Source of the DNA: Chitinophaga sp. Ak27
GTDB taxonomy: Bacteria > Bacteroidota > Bacteroidia > Chitinophagales > Chitinophagaceae
Assembly (NCBI RefSeq): GCF_012726295.1
Contig: NZ_JABAOB010000001.1
Span: 434,001 to 498,000, forward strand
Direction: 5' to 3'
DNA length: 64,000 nucleotides
Under the pieces are notes generated by a model, which worked only from the letters and a program-made list of their open reading frames with translations, was not told the origin of the DNA and searched no databases. Shown here piece by piece: positions 36,063-44,969 of the stretch; within the stretch, counting starts at the first letter, position 1; each line of letters begins with the position of its first letter. Made by a program: the position numbers and the translations under genes.

Positions 36063-36725
36063 ATGGCAACAGTTACTAAAAACAGGAAATCATCCGCAGC
36101 AAACAACCGGACCTCTTCTTCCACTAATAAAAAAGCGTCACCTGCCGGGAAGAAGTCCGCCGCCACCGCAAAGAAAGCATCCCCTGCAAAGAAGGCGGCC
36201 ACTAAGCAGTCTGCACGTGCGGAAAAGATGCCTCACTCTGAATTTCACAAATTTTTCCTGGATGAATTAAAAGACATTTACTGGGCAGAGAAAGCCCTGG
36301 TAAAGGCTTTACCCAAACTAAAAAAAGCATCCACCAGTCCTGAGCTGGCCGCAGCTTTTGATAAACATGCCGGAGAAACCCAGACGCATGTATCCACGCT
36401 TGAAAATATATTCGAGATATTGGGAGAAAAGGCTGTCGCCAAAAAATGTGATGCTATGCAAGGGCTCATCGAGGAAGCCAATAGCGTCATTGAAGAAACG
36501 GAAGCGGGGTCTAAGGTACGGGATGCCGCCTTAATCCTGGCTGCGCAAAAGGCAGAACACTATGAGATCGCCACCTATGGCAGCTTGCGTGTTTTTGCCA
36601 GCACCATGGGGCATGGCGATGTAGAGCAATTGCTTTCCCAGACACTGGAAAATGAGAAAGCTACGGACGAAGCATTGACTGCCCTGGCAGAAGGCGCGGT
36701 AAATGACGAAGCCAGCGAAGAATAG
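36063..36725 (+). CDS. DUF892 (YciF-like) ferritin-fold protein with a histone-H1-like tail
   Basis: This 220-residue protein has two parts. Residues 1-56 are almost entirely Lys, Ala, Ser, Thr and Pro (for example KKASPAGKKSAATAKKASP), like the basic tails of histone H1 and some bacterial nucleoid proteins. Residues about 57-215 form a DUF892 ferritin-like bundle (FHKFFLDELKDIYWAEKALVKALPKL, HAGETQTHVSTLENIFEILG, AEHYEIATYGSLRVFA), with carboxylate and His residues that may bind two metal ions. DUF892 proteins are stress-induced. The tail suggests DNA binding, which is an inference. It is a single gene with a strong hairpin after it. Confidence 0.88.
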   Translation: MATVTKNRKSSAANNRTSSSTNKKASPAGKKSAATAKKASPAKKAATKQSARAEKMPHSEFHKFFLDELKDIYWAEKALVKALPKLKKASTSPELAAAFDKHAGETQTHVSTLENIFEILGEKAVAKKCDAMQGLIEEANSVIEETEAGSKVRDAALILAAQKAEHYEIATYGSLRVFASTMGHGDVEQLLSQTLENEKATDEALTALAEGAVNDEASEE

Positions 36726-36761
36726 TATAACAACCAAGCACTGATAAATAGTGACCAAATT

Positions 36762-36795
36762 GTAAATGGAATACTTGTCGAAGTATTCCATTTAC
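36762..36795. terminator. Perfect 15-bp hairpin terminator
   Basis: GTAAATGGAATACTT pairs with AAGTATTCCATTTAC over the tetraloop GTCG. It lies between the convergent DUF892 gene and the gene at 36819-37181 and can serve both. Confidence 0.75.
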
Positions 36796-36818
36796 TTGTG
36801 CCACGATGTGGACAGCAT

Positions 36819-37181
36819 TTACGCGATTTCCTCCCAGCCCCCATTCTGCGGATCATATTTCCAGAACTCACCGGAGTCAGTAAACTCTGAAGCGGTCATG
36901 CCTGCCTCAAAAATACTCTCCTGGTCCCAGCCAGCAGTGAAATACACTCCATTGCGGGTCAACAGTACGCGGATATTATAATCAGGATGCGCCAGTTCTA
37001 CCTGGTCTTTCCCTGCTGTATTTATTACGTATTCATATTGTTGCAACCGCTCTTTCAATCCTTGGAACTGTTCTTCCGTAAAGGGCGACAGGTTATCCGG
37101 GTTATCAAAGAAACTATCATTACCTGATTGCTGTTCACGCTCCCGCGTTTGGGCGCTGAATAATTGAATGTCGAAGCTCAT
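36819..37181 (-). CDS. Hypothetical protein, 120 residues
   Basis: I do not recognise a family. The N-terminal half is hydrophilic and Gln/Asn-rich (TREREQQSGNDSFFDN), then LSPFTEEQFQGLKERLQQYEYVI is probably helical, followed by short strands (IRVLLTRNGVYFTAGW) and a Trp-rich ending (FWKYDPQNGGWEEIA). No signal peptide or membrane segment is visible, so it is cytoplasmic. The compact strand-rich C terminus is reminiscent of small immunity-type proteins, but this is only an impression. It is monocistronic, downstream of nothing on its strand within 60 nt. Confidence 0.6.
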   Translation of the reverse strand: MSFDIQLFSAQTREREQQSGNDSFFDNPDNLSPFTEEQFQGLKERLQQYEYVINTAGKDQVELAHPDYNIRVLLTRNGVYFTAGWDQESIFEAGMTASEFTDSGEFWKYDPQNGGWEEIA

Positions 37182-37248
37182 ATCTTTCGGATGTAATTAG
37201 TTACAAATAAGTTGTTGATAACAACCATCAAAGTGTGGCCTTATCCGG

Positions 37249-38058
37249 TCATCCATAGCGTAGCTGTGCGGTGGACTCTTCGAGCAGGTGTATACAGTAA
37301 TCCAATTCCTCTTTCAATTGGGCTAACAGCAATTTCCGCTGTTCTCCTGGTGTTCCGGGGTTCACCTGCATATCTGCCGCCATCCGGGACAGCTCCATCA
37401 AACCCACGGTAGTAGCAGTTCCGTATAACTTATGCCCGATACGTTTCAAGTCTGTATCTTCCCATTGTTCGTCATGCTGCCATATCTGGGTACTTAGCTT
37501 TCTTAGCTCCATGATGGTCGCATCCATTATTTCCAGCAGGAAGGTGTAGCCAATGATATCTGCGCTCAGGTATTGTTTCAGGATAGCAATATTGAAGTGC
37601 AGGCTATCGCTACTTTGTATTTCCGGGGTGATTGTGCGCATCTCTGCTGCCGATGGGGGGATCCATTTTTCCAGTAAAGCAATCATGGCATTTTCTACAA
37701 ATGGCTTATGCAAAAAGTCGTTCATGCCCAGCTGCAGGCACCTCTCTCTTTCTTCTTTCATATCGCTGGCAGTGATGGCGATAATAGGTGTTTGTGCAGC
37801 GGGATCTGTTCTCCGGATGATTTCCGTAGCTTCAAACCCGTTCCTGTCGGGCATTTGCAGATCCATAAACACAATGTCCGGCCGGCTTTCATTATATTTT
37901 TCTACCGCCTCTACTCCATTTGCTGCTTCCAGGATAGTGACGCCTGGCAAAATCCGGTTCAGGATAGTGACTGCCACCATCATATTGACGGCATTATCTT
38001 CTGCGATGAGGATACGAAGGGGTTGGTCAGGTGATACTATTGTATATTCTGTTGACAT
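37249..38058 (-). CDS. Response regulator with receiver and Hpt domains
   Basis: From the ATG at 38058 the product has 269 residues; the frame extends upstream into the kinase gene but has no need of that part. The receiver domain starts with LRILIAEDNAVNMMVAV; the phosphorylated Asp is in DIVFMDLQMP, with the Thr/Ser and Lys of the fold in ITAS and HKPF. The C-terminal part is an Hpt domain with the phosphorylated His in IGHKLYGTA. There is no DNA-binding domain, so it works as a phosphorelay intermediate. It lies 61 nt downstream of the hybrid kinase and ends the operon. Confidence 0.88.
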   Translation of the reverse strand: MSTEYTIVSPDQPLRILIAEDNAVNMMVAVTILNRILPGVTILEAANGVEAVEKYNESRPDIVFMDLQMPDRNGFEATEIIRRTDPAAQTPIIAITASDMKEERERCLQLGMNDFLHKPFVENAMIALLEKWIPPSAAEMRTITPEIQSSDSLHFNIAILKQYLSADIIGYTFLLEIMDATIMELRKLSTQIWQHDEQWEDTDLKRIGHKLYGTATTVGLMELSRMAADMQVNPGTPGEQRKLLLAQLKEELDYCIHLLEESTAQLRYG

Positions 38059-38119
38059 TGAATCGTTCTTTTTCGTTGTTATATTAACAGCCCTCAGGCT
38101 ATAGCCATTTGTACGCCTG

Positions 38120-40771
38120 TTATTTCCTTTCCAGTTGTACCGCCACATGATGGAGAACAGTTTCCAGCTTACTGATCTCTGATATGACCTGTTCCCTTGC
38201 TATATTTTCTTCCGGGATATGTTCCAGCGCCTGGATGACGGGGAACAATGAAAAGATGTCCATACTTTCAATAGTTGGTTTTATTTTATGGGCCGTTTTC
38301 CTGACCAATTCCCAATTGCCGGTAGTTGCGGCATCCTGCATCGTTGCTACGGATGCGGGCATCATCTGCAGAAACAAATTGATTATTTTTTTCGTGAAGG
38401 AGCTGTCTCCATTCCCGATTTTTTCGATTTTAGCAAGGCTGAACAACGGGAGTTCACTGGTTTCCTGCCGGCCGTTTGAATGGTAGACATTTTTCCCGAA
38501 GTTATTTCCTCTATCCAGCTGTTCTGTGATCTTACCCAGCAATTCTTCTTCTTCAAAAGGCTTGGAAACGAAATCGTTCATCCCTGCTGCCAGGCATCGT
38601 TGACTCTCTCCTTTGATGGCGTTGGCTGTGAGTGCAATAATAGGAATATTTAGCTTTAATTCGTTACGGATAATCCTGGTGGCTTCTAATCCGCTCATCA
38701 CGGGCATCTGTACGTCCATCAGCACCAGGTCAAAAGGCTGTTGTTTTAACCGGTCAACAGCGTCTGCACCATTCACTGCTTCTGCCAAAACAACGCCGTA
38801 GCTTTCCAATATGGTGGTAACCACGAGGCGATTCATTTCATTATCTTCTACCAGCAGCACATTTCTTCCTTTCAACAACCGGGTATCTGCCACGCTATGC
38901 CGTTTCTCCGGAAGGTCGGCTGGGACACCTGTTTCAAAAGGAATATTGAGCAGTATGGTAGTCCCGCTGCCTTTGGTACTTTCAACGGTTATTTGTCCGC
39001 TCATCAGTTCTACCAGCTGCCGGGAAATAGACATGCCCAGGCCTGTTCCGCCGTATTTCCGGGCGGTGGTCCTGTCTTCCTGGGTAAATTTCTCGAACAG
39101 GTTGGCCAGGAATTCCTGGTCCATGCCGATACCGGTATCTTTCACAATGATATCCAGCACTTGTATACCCGGGCGTTGTTCTTTCAGCAGGCAACGTATT
39201 TCCACGTCACCCGTTTCAGTAAACTTAATACCGTTGCTCATCAGGTTTAGTAGCACCTGGTTGAGGCGATGGGGGTCGCCGAGTAGTACCGGCGCTATGC
39301 TTACATCGATCTCGCATTTAAGCTGGAGGCCTTTTTCATCGGCCCTGGGCTGCATTACCCGGCAGGCATGCTTTATTACGGCCTCCAGGTTAAAGCCGAT
39401 ATGTTCCAGGTTCAGCTTTCCCGCTTCAATTTTGGAGATATCGAGGATATCGTTGATCACGATCAGGAGGTGGTCGGTAGCGGTATTAATGGTGTTAAGG
39501 AAGAAACGTTGCTTATCGTCCAGGGATGATTTTTCCAGTTGCCGGCTCATGCCCATGATGGCATTGAGCGGGGTCCTGATTTCGTGGCTCATATTGGCCA
39601 GGAAGGCTTCTTGGGCTCTGGCGGATTGCCCGGCAGCTTCACTGGCATCATTGAGTTTAAATTCCAGTTCTTTTTGGTCTGTTATATCGAGATGGATACC
39701 TATAGACCCTACTATCTGGCCGGAATCATCGTACCGGGGCGCGCCACTCACCAACCACCATTTCTGTGCTCCGCTCTTGTCGTGTACCGCTATTTCGTAG
39801 GCATCAGAGATGCCCTTTTTCCTGAGTTCATTTTTGCTCTCCACCAGTTCCTGGTCGGCCGGCGTGGCAAATAAGGCCCCGGGACGCTGACCGTATAATT
39901 CATCCAGGCCATAGCCCGACATCTCACAAAATCTATGGTTGGCATACTGGATACGTTCCTCAGTATCCAGTTCCAGCAGGCCCAGGTTCATATTTTCAAT
40001 AATGCTGCGGTACTTTTCTTCTTTCATCCTGATGGCCTGCTCCGCCTGTTTGCGGGCAGTTATATCGCGGTAGTTCAACAGGTGCCCTTTATACACCTGG
40101 TTCATGAAGATAGGCACATAATCTATTTCCCAGCAGCGGCCATCGGCCAGCATTACTTCATCATTGACCCGCCACTCCTTCTTTTCAATCAGGCTTTTAA
40201 TATGCAGATTAATGGCTTCCGGATTTGCAAAAATATGGCTATACCGGGCCTGCAGAGTAGTGCCATCCTTACCGATGAGTGCTGCAGGCGCTTCCTTTAT
40301 GCCAAACATATCACAGAAAAAGCTGTTGGCCAACCCAATTATCCGCCGTTCATCTTCCACCAATATGCCCATTGGCAGGTTGCCGATGAGCGTAGAAAAG
40401 CGGTTAGCCGTGGTCGATAGCCTGGCCTCTGCTTCCTTACGCCTGCCTATTTGTAATGTTACGAAGCCAACAACATCCAGCAGGTGATCGCTGTTGAGGC
40501 TCCACCTATCCTCGCTGAATGCTGAAATAGCATCTTTCAGTTGCCCGATAGATACTTTCTTCAGCGCCAATTCTTCTGCCAGCTGTTTATTTACCGCAAT
40601 AAACTCTTCCTCGCTGAGCTTAAAAGCATTTTCCGCGAGATAGCTATCCCGCTCATACCCGTTGTAAGATTCATTTACTGTATTAAGAAATGACCGGAGT
40701 CCTTCATGGTTGAGCAACTCCGCTGGGAGATGCTTCTTTATCTGCCTTTCCAGTAACTTATTCCACTTCAT
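38120..40771 (-). CDS. Hybrid histidine kinase (PAS-PAS-HisKA-HATPase-REC-Hpt)
   Basis: The 883-residue protein has, in order, an N-terminal coiled-coil-like region, two PAS domains (about residues 124-240 and 252-370), a HisKA domain with the phosphorylated His in LANMSHEIRTPLNAI (H396), a HATPase domain (LMSNGIKFTET, VKDTGIGMD, GGTGLGMSISRQLVELM), a receiver domain (VLLVEDNEMN, then DLVLMDVQMP) and an Hpt domain (VRKTAHKIKP). No transmembrane helix is visible, so it senses in the cytoplasm. It overlaps the FIST gene by 14 nt, which suggests the FIST protein is its sensor partner. Confidence 0.94.
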   Translation of the reverse strand: MKWNKLLERQIKKHLPAELLNHEGLRSFLNTVNESYNGYERDSYLAENAFKLSEEEFIAVNKQLAEELALKKVSIGQLKDAISAFSEDRWSLNSDHLLDVVGFVTLQIGRRKEAEARLSTTANRFSTLIGNLPMGILVEDERRIIGLANSFFCDMFGIKEAPAALIGKDGTTLQARYSHIFANPEAINLHIKSLIEKKEWRVNDEVMLADGRCWEIDYVPIFMNQVYKGHLLNYRDITARKQAEQAIRMKEEKYRSIIENMNLGLLELDTEERIQYANHRFCEMSGYGLDELYGQRPGALFATPADQELVESKNELRKKGISDAYEIAVHDKSGAQKWWLVSGAPRYDDSGQIVGSIGIHLDITDQKELEFKLNDASEAAGQSARAQEAFLANMSHEIRTPLNAIMGMSRQLEKSSLDDKQRFFLNTINTATDHLLIVINDILDISKIEAGKLNLEHIGFNLEAVIKHACRVMQPRADEKGLQLKCEIDVSIAPVLLGDPHRLNQVLLNLMSNGIKFTETGDVEIRCLLKEQRPGIQVLDIIVKDTGIGMDQEFLANLFEKFTQEDRTTARKYGGTGLGMSISRQLVELMSGQITVESTKGSGTTILLNIPFETGVPADLPEKRHSVADTRLLKGRNVLLVEDNEMNRLVVTTILESYGVVLAEAVNGADAVDRLKQQPFDLVLMDVQMPVMSGLEATRIIRNELKLNIPIIALTANAIKGESQRCLAAGMNDFVSKPFEEEELLGKITEQLDRGNNFGKNVYHSNGRQETSELPLFSLAKIEKIGNGDSSFTKKIINLFLQMMPASVATMQDAATTGNWELVRKTAHKIKPTIESMDIFSLFPVIQALEHIPEENIAREQVISEISKLETVLHHVAVQLERK

Positions 40772-41900
40772 GAAACGTCGTTATTGTCATAGTTTGGTTG
40801 TGTAATTGACAGCTCACGCCATCCAGGAGTGGGGACAGCTCACCGTAGGAATAAAAACCGGATAACAAGGTATGGTGTCCAAATATTTCATCTACGGCTT
40901 CTACCTCTTCCTCTGTGCGGGACTTCAGGATCATTTTCCGGCCTATGCAGCTGATTAATAGCGCGAAGCCCGGCTGTTGGCTCCCATGTCGGAATGACTG
41001 TGTAGCAGCGCCGGAAGCGGCGATGGTCAGCTTATCGAAGTTAGCCCGCATAAATCGCACGCTGGCCCCTTCGGGGATATCGCCGGCGAAAGTCATGCTG
41101 CCTTTATCGGAATCGATAGACAGAATAGTGCGGACAATAGGTGCAGTAATACCTGGTAATTTCACGGCCAACGGAAACAGCAATGCTGCTCCGGGCAAAG
41201 ATTCCGCCTCTGTACCCAGATAACGCTTATATAATTCCAGCGCATTTTTATCGTCCATTTCAAACAAAACATTTCCATCTGAGCGGGTAACCATCCGCTC
41301 CAGGCCAAACGTTTCCCATCCTCCCTGAGAACCGTGTCCCACCTGTAATTTATCGCCATAAAAACCTACACCTACAATCAGCCCCTGTTCGGGATGGTCA
41401 TTCAACCCCACAAAAGTGGACTCAAAGCGGTCGCCATCACCGGCCAGCCCCCCTGTCACCAGGACGCTCTGCGAAGTGGTGGCGTTCATACCCCGCACCA
41501 GCTCGCTGCCGTTCACATGGCTACCATCGGAGAAAACCAATATATGCGACAGGTTTTCCATGGTAAAGGCCTCTATCAGCGCTGTTCCTGCCTCATAGCT
41601 ATTGGAATAATTGCTGATGTGCACGGACCGGGAGACCACCTCCGTGGCGTCGAAATCGAGTGCTACCAGCGACAACCCATCGTCCAGCACTTCCGTATGG
41701 TAAATTTCACCCGCCGTAGAGCAGATCACAATCTCGGCATGGGGGAACCTCGCGTGCAACTGGGAGTAGATGGAAGATGTTTCCAGGACTGACCTGGAAG
41801 CAAAGCATAGCACCAGCCGGGCGGCGTCTTCGCTCAGCGGCTGACTCTGGGGATGGCGTTGCCATTGACCGGATTGAAATTTGTATAATGCGGCTTTCAA
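40758..41900 (-). CDS. FIST-domain signalling sensor
   Basis: This 380-residue protein has the FIST N domain (about residues 25-200, including EIVICSTAGEI and SVLVTGGLAGDGDRFESTFVGL) and the FIST C domain (about residues 210-350). FIST domains are found next to or fused with histidine kinases and are thought to bind small ligands such as amino acids. It has no transmembrane segment. It is the first gene of the operon with the hybrid kinase, overlapping it by 14 nt, and with the receiver-Hpt protein, so it probably passes a cytoplasmic chemical signal to that kinase. Confidence 0.9.
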   Translation of the reverse strand: MKAALYKFQSGQWQRHPQSQPLSEDAARLVLCFASRSVLETSSIYSQLHARFPHAEIVICSTAGEIYHTEVLDDGLSLVALDFDATEVVSRSVHISNYSNSYEAGTALIEAFTMENLSHILVFSDGSHVNGSELVRGMNATTSQSVLVTGGLAGDGDRFESTFVGLNDHPEQGLIVGVGFYGDKLQVGHGSQGGWETFGLERMVTRSDGNVLFEMDDKNALELYKRYLGTEAESLPGAALLFPLAVKLPGITAPIVRTILSIDSDKGSMTFAGDIPEGASVRFMRANFDKLTIAASGAATQSFRHGSQQPGFALLISCIGRKMILKSRTEEEVEAVDEIFGHHTLLSGFYSYGELSPLLDGVSCQLHNQTMTITTFHEVE

Positions 41901-42188
41901 GGCGGGACTTTTTAGATGACCAATTAAATACTAAAGTCTCTTAATAGCAGTCTGGTTATGACCAATAATAACTTTCCGCGCTTTCCTTCTACTCCTAAAC
42001 TTCCTGTATACGTTAATATTATAAAATGAATGGGATTATCAAAGCTTATATACTTAAAAATATGAAATTTAACCGGCTTAAAAAAATCCCGGCCGCGTAC
42101 CGGGTAAACGGGGACATCTCTGCCCTATTTCCCTTTCAACCAATAAATCTCTAAATTGCCGCCTTATTTGTAACCCAAATCATTGTGA

Positions 42189-43841
42189 ATGACCAACGAA
42201 CCGGAAACTATTGCCAAAGACATCGCCCATGGTGTGTCTGTACTATTGGAGCAATTAAACAAAAAAAAGGATGCCGCCGCTATTGTAAAACAATCCAGGT
42301 TACAAGTGGGCATATTCGACTTCGCCCGGTTTGTGTATAAAAACGGGGAAATGTACCTGTACACTTCTGATGATGATTTCAGCGATGCCGATATGCATTA
42401 TGAAGACATTGATACTACAGGCGTACTCACTGATCCCGAAGCGGTAAAACAACTGGAGCCTTTACTGCATGCAGCTCTACAACCGGTGATAGCGCAGTAT
42501 ATCGAACTCCCGATACTCGACTACCGGTTTAGGGTATATGGCCAGGTGTTTGTTAACGGCAAGCGTATCGCCATAGCACCGTATAACCATACCAGTGAGT
42601 CCAGGCGCGAGCAGCTACTATCCGCTATTGCTCAATATATAGATCAACGTATCGATAACGGACAATATCCTACCAAAGCACTGGACACCTTTTTCCTGTC
42701 GCGGCACCTGTTGGATGAAGGCTTGTTTCACCCGCTGGAAGCTCCCCGTATCATAGCTATTTTCGATAAGATAAGCCAGCTGAATAAAGCGAATAAAGAT
42801 ACCCTGGCACAGCACCGGCATCATATCATTTATGCGCTGCAGCAATGGGCAGAGGAAGTATTTATTCCGCGTTTTTATACCGTTACAAAAGCGACTTTCC
42901 AGCCCACCGTATATACCCTGCAATCCGACCGTCCGGCGGCGGATCCGGGCTTACTCGAGCTACTGGTATACACAGCGGTGATGATCATTAAATACTCTCC
43001 CAACTATTCCCAAGCCACGGGTATACGGCTGGCAGAATTGGCCGGTGAACTGGGCAGCAGCACCGCCACTACCCTGCTGCAATCCGGTACGGGTAAGTTT
43101 AAGCGGGTTACAACCAACAGCGTTGAGCTTCAGTGTAATGATATACTCAGCACCGTTAGCATATGGGTACGCCATGAAAACGAGGATGCTTATCAACAGG
43201 CGCTGGAATATCTCATCGGTTTGCTGGAACAGGACTTTCCGCGTAGCTATGCCATTGAGCTGAAGTCGAAAGTCAAAAATTTTCTTCCCATTAAAAATAC
43301 CGGCAAAAAGGGTACACATCGCTTCTTTGCCAACGCTCTGACTTATAAAGCATTGTTTCCCCTGTTGGAAAAATACGCCCGTATAGCCATGTCCCGGCCC
43401 TACGAATGGTATTCCAACGCGGAAGGGGAAATGTGCTGCCTACCCGGCACCTATGCCGTATTTGGCCTGGGCCTGGCCAGTACAGATTATTTCCAGCTGG
43501 TACAGGATTATATGAAGCAGGTAGATACCGAGCATCAATCGGTACAAAATCACTTTACCCTGGCATTGATTAGTCAATACGGTGTGAATGCCGATACTAT
43601 CCCTACCATTTTCCGCTGCCTGCTGGCCTGCCAGGATATGAAGCCCATCCGGGAGCTACAGGTATTTGAGCAACCGGTATACGCCTCGCTGTTGCTGGAA
43701 CTGGTCCGGGAATTACCGGGACATGAAATTGAACATATTATAGGGTTGATATGGGGTGGCACCCAAAAGCTGGCGGCTATTGCGATGAAGAAAGCTGCAG
43801 ATCCTTCCCTGGAAGGCGTGTTGGCCGCGGCCGCCAAATAA
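42189..43841 (+). CDS. Large uncharacterised protein (possibly DUF6138-like)
   Basis: The protein has 550 residues, no signal peptide and no transmembrane helix, and appears mostly helical. I do not recognise a catalytic motif. The overall pattern (IAHGVSVLLEQLNKKKDAAAI start, then QVGIFDFARFVYKNGEMYLY and helical repeats to an Ala-rich end) recalls DUF6138, but I could not check this. It is a single gene on the + strand, facing the ankyrin-SUKH gene across a terminator. Its neighbours belong to families found in immunity gene arrays of polymorphic toxins, and it could have a related role. Confidence 0.7.
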   Translation: MTNEPETIAKDIAHGVSVLLEQLNKKKDAAAIVKQSRLQVGIFDFARFVYKNGEMYLYTSDDDFSDADMHYEDIDTTGVLTDPEAVKQLEPLLHAALQPVIAQYIELPILDYRFRVYGQVFVNGKRIAIAPYNHTSESRREQLLSAIAQYIDQRIDNGQYPTKALDTFFLSRHLLDEGLFHPLEAPRIIAIFDKISQLNKANKDTLAQHRHHIIYALQQWAEEVFIPRFYTVTKATFQPTVYTLQSDRPAADPGLLELLVYTAVMIIKYSPNYSQATGIRLAELAGELGSSTATTLLQSGTGKFKRVTTNSVELQCNDILSTVSIWVRHENEDAYQQALEYLIGLLEQDFPRSYAIELKSKVKNFLPIKNTGKKGTHRFFANALTYKALFPLLEKYARIAMSRPYEWYSNAEGEMCCLPGTYAVFGLGLASTDYFQLVQDYMKQVDTEHQSVQNHFTLALISQYGVNADTIPTIFRCLLACQDMKPIRELQVFEQPVYASLLLELVRELPGHEIEHIIGLIWGGTQKLAAIAMKKAADPSLEGVLAAAAK

Positions 43842-43859
43842 CATAACCGTTTTTAGCAG

Positions 43860-43887
43860 GAGTGCTGACCTGATGATCAGCACTCCC
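43860..43887. terminator. Bidirectional hairpin terminator
   Basis: GGAGTGCTGA (43860-43869) and TCAGCACTCC (43878-43887) form a perfect 10-bp stem with an 8-nt loop between two convergent genes. The upstream side has a T run (CCGTTTTTAG), which would help termination of the minus-strand gene. Confidence 0.75.
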
Positions 43888-43898
43888 GGCTTTCACCA

Positions 43899-44957
43899 CT
43901 ATTCAAATATGCTATTCAGCTGTTCGCCCGGGTTGCGGAGAAAATCATCCACGCTTCCCAATTCTTTTAACTCGCCGTGCTCATAATCCGCAGAGGCCAG
44001 GCATTTCTTTTTGGGGTACCACACCAGCAGGCCTTCTGCGCCGTAATTATCTGCGTCCGACAAGAGGTCCAGGAAGGTATGCTTGTTCCAGTTTACCTCT
44101 TTGAGATCGACGATACGGTTAAACTCGATATAGCTTACATATTCGTTTCCCGGAATTTCCATACGGCGATGGTCGCTTTTCAGCAACGCCAGTAGTTTAG
44201 CCGGAATTTTATACTTTTTCAGTGCTGCCAGCCTTTGCGCTTCCTCGTGCCATTCCGGGGGTTCCAGGGCTTTGAGGTAAGCGATCATTTGTTCATTTTT
44301 ATTGGCTACTGCGGCGTTGTAAGGTCTTTCTCCATACTTATCCTTGATGGTTACATCCGCACCTTTTTCCACCAACAATTTCACCGTATTGAAATCATTG
44401 TTCTGCGCAGCTACGCATACCGGGGTTGGATTGTAGGGGAACACCATATCTGGCTGATGCAGGTTAACATCCACGCCGGCTTCCAGGAGTATTTTAATAG
44501 CGGGGTACTGCCGGTTGAAAACAGCTTGCCGTAATGAGCGGCCATCTTCAGCCAGGTTATATCCATTGGCCAGCAATACGGGGATATTGTCATATCGCTT
44601 TCCGTATAACGCTGTGCTCAGCGCTGTTTTACCTACCTTATCCTGTTGATTTACGGCGGCGCCTTTATCAATCAGCAATTGTACAATGGCCGGTTTACAA
44701 CTAGCTGCTGCCGTAATCAGTGCAGGATAATCGTTGTTATTGACGTCTGCATTCTTTTCCAGTAACCAGTGAATCACTTTGGTTTTATGCTCTGACAGGG
44801 CCAGGGTCAGGGGTGGCACGTCTACATGCCGGGTTACATGAAAGGCGGCATTCACATCCCATCCGGCTGAGTGCTCATTCTCCAGCGCAGCCAGGTCTTC
44901 GTTCATCATTCGTATAGCCAGTTCCGTTAATTCCGCGTCAGGGCCAAATAATTTCAT
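43899..44957 (-). CDS. Ankyrin-repeat protein with a C-terminal SUKH (SMI1/KNR4)-like domain
   Basis: The 352-residue protein contains about five ankyrin repeats between residues 45 and 230 (for example PPLTLALSEHKTKVIHWLLEKNADVN, GKTALSTALYGK, NNDFNTVKLLVEKGADVTIKD by pattern). From about residue 250 the sequence resembles a SUKH domain (YVSYIEFNRIVDLKEVNW, then LLSDADNYGAEGLLVWYP). SUKH proteins are widespread as immunity proteins against polymorphic toxins. The protein is cytoplasmic. It starts 12 nt after the DUF6882 gene and is probably co-transcribed with it. Confidence 0.82.
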   Translation of the reverse strand: MKLFGPDAELTELAIRMMNEDLAALENEHSAGWDVNAAFHVTRHVDVPPLTLALSEHKTKVIHWLLEKNADVNNNDYPALITAAASCKPAIVQLLIDKGAAVNQQDKVGKTALSTALYGKRYDNIPVLLANGYNLAEDGRSLRQAVFNRQYPAIKILLEAGVDVNLHQPDMVFPYNPTPVCVAAQNNDFNTVKLLVEKGADVTIKDKYGERPYNAAVANKNEQMIAYLKALEPPEWHEEAQRLAALKKYKIPAKLLALLKSDHRRMEIPGNEYVSYIEFNRIVDLKEVNWNKHTFLDLLSDADNYGAEGLLVWYPKKKCLASADYEHGELKELGSVDDFLRNPGEQLNSIFE

Positions 44958-44969
44958 ATGTGATATCTT

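Noticed and set aside
38811..39800. 329-codon + strand frame inside the histidine kinase gene
   Set aside because: The opposite strand encodes clear PAS, HisKA and HATPase motifs; the frame is a shadow with Ser-rich nonsense composition.
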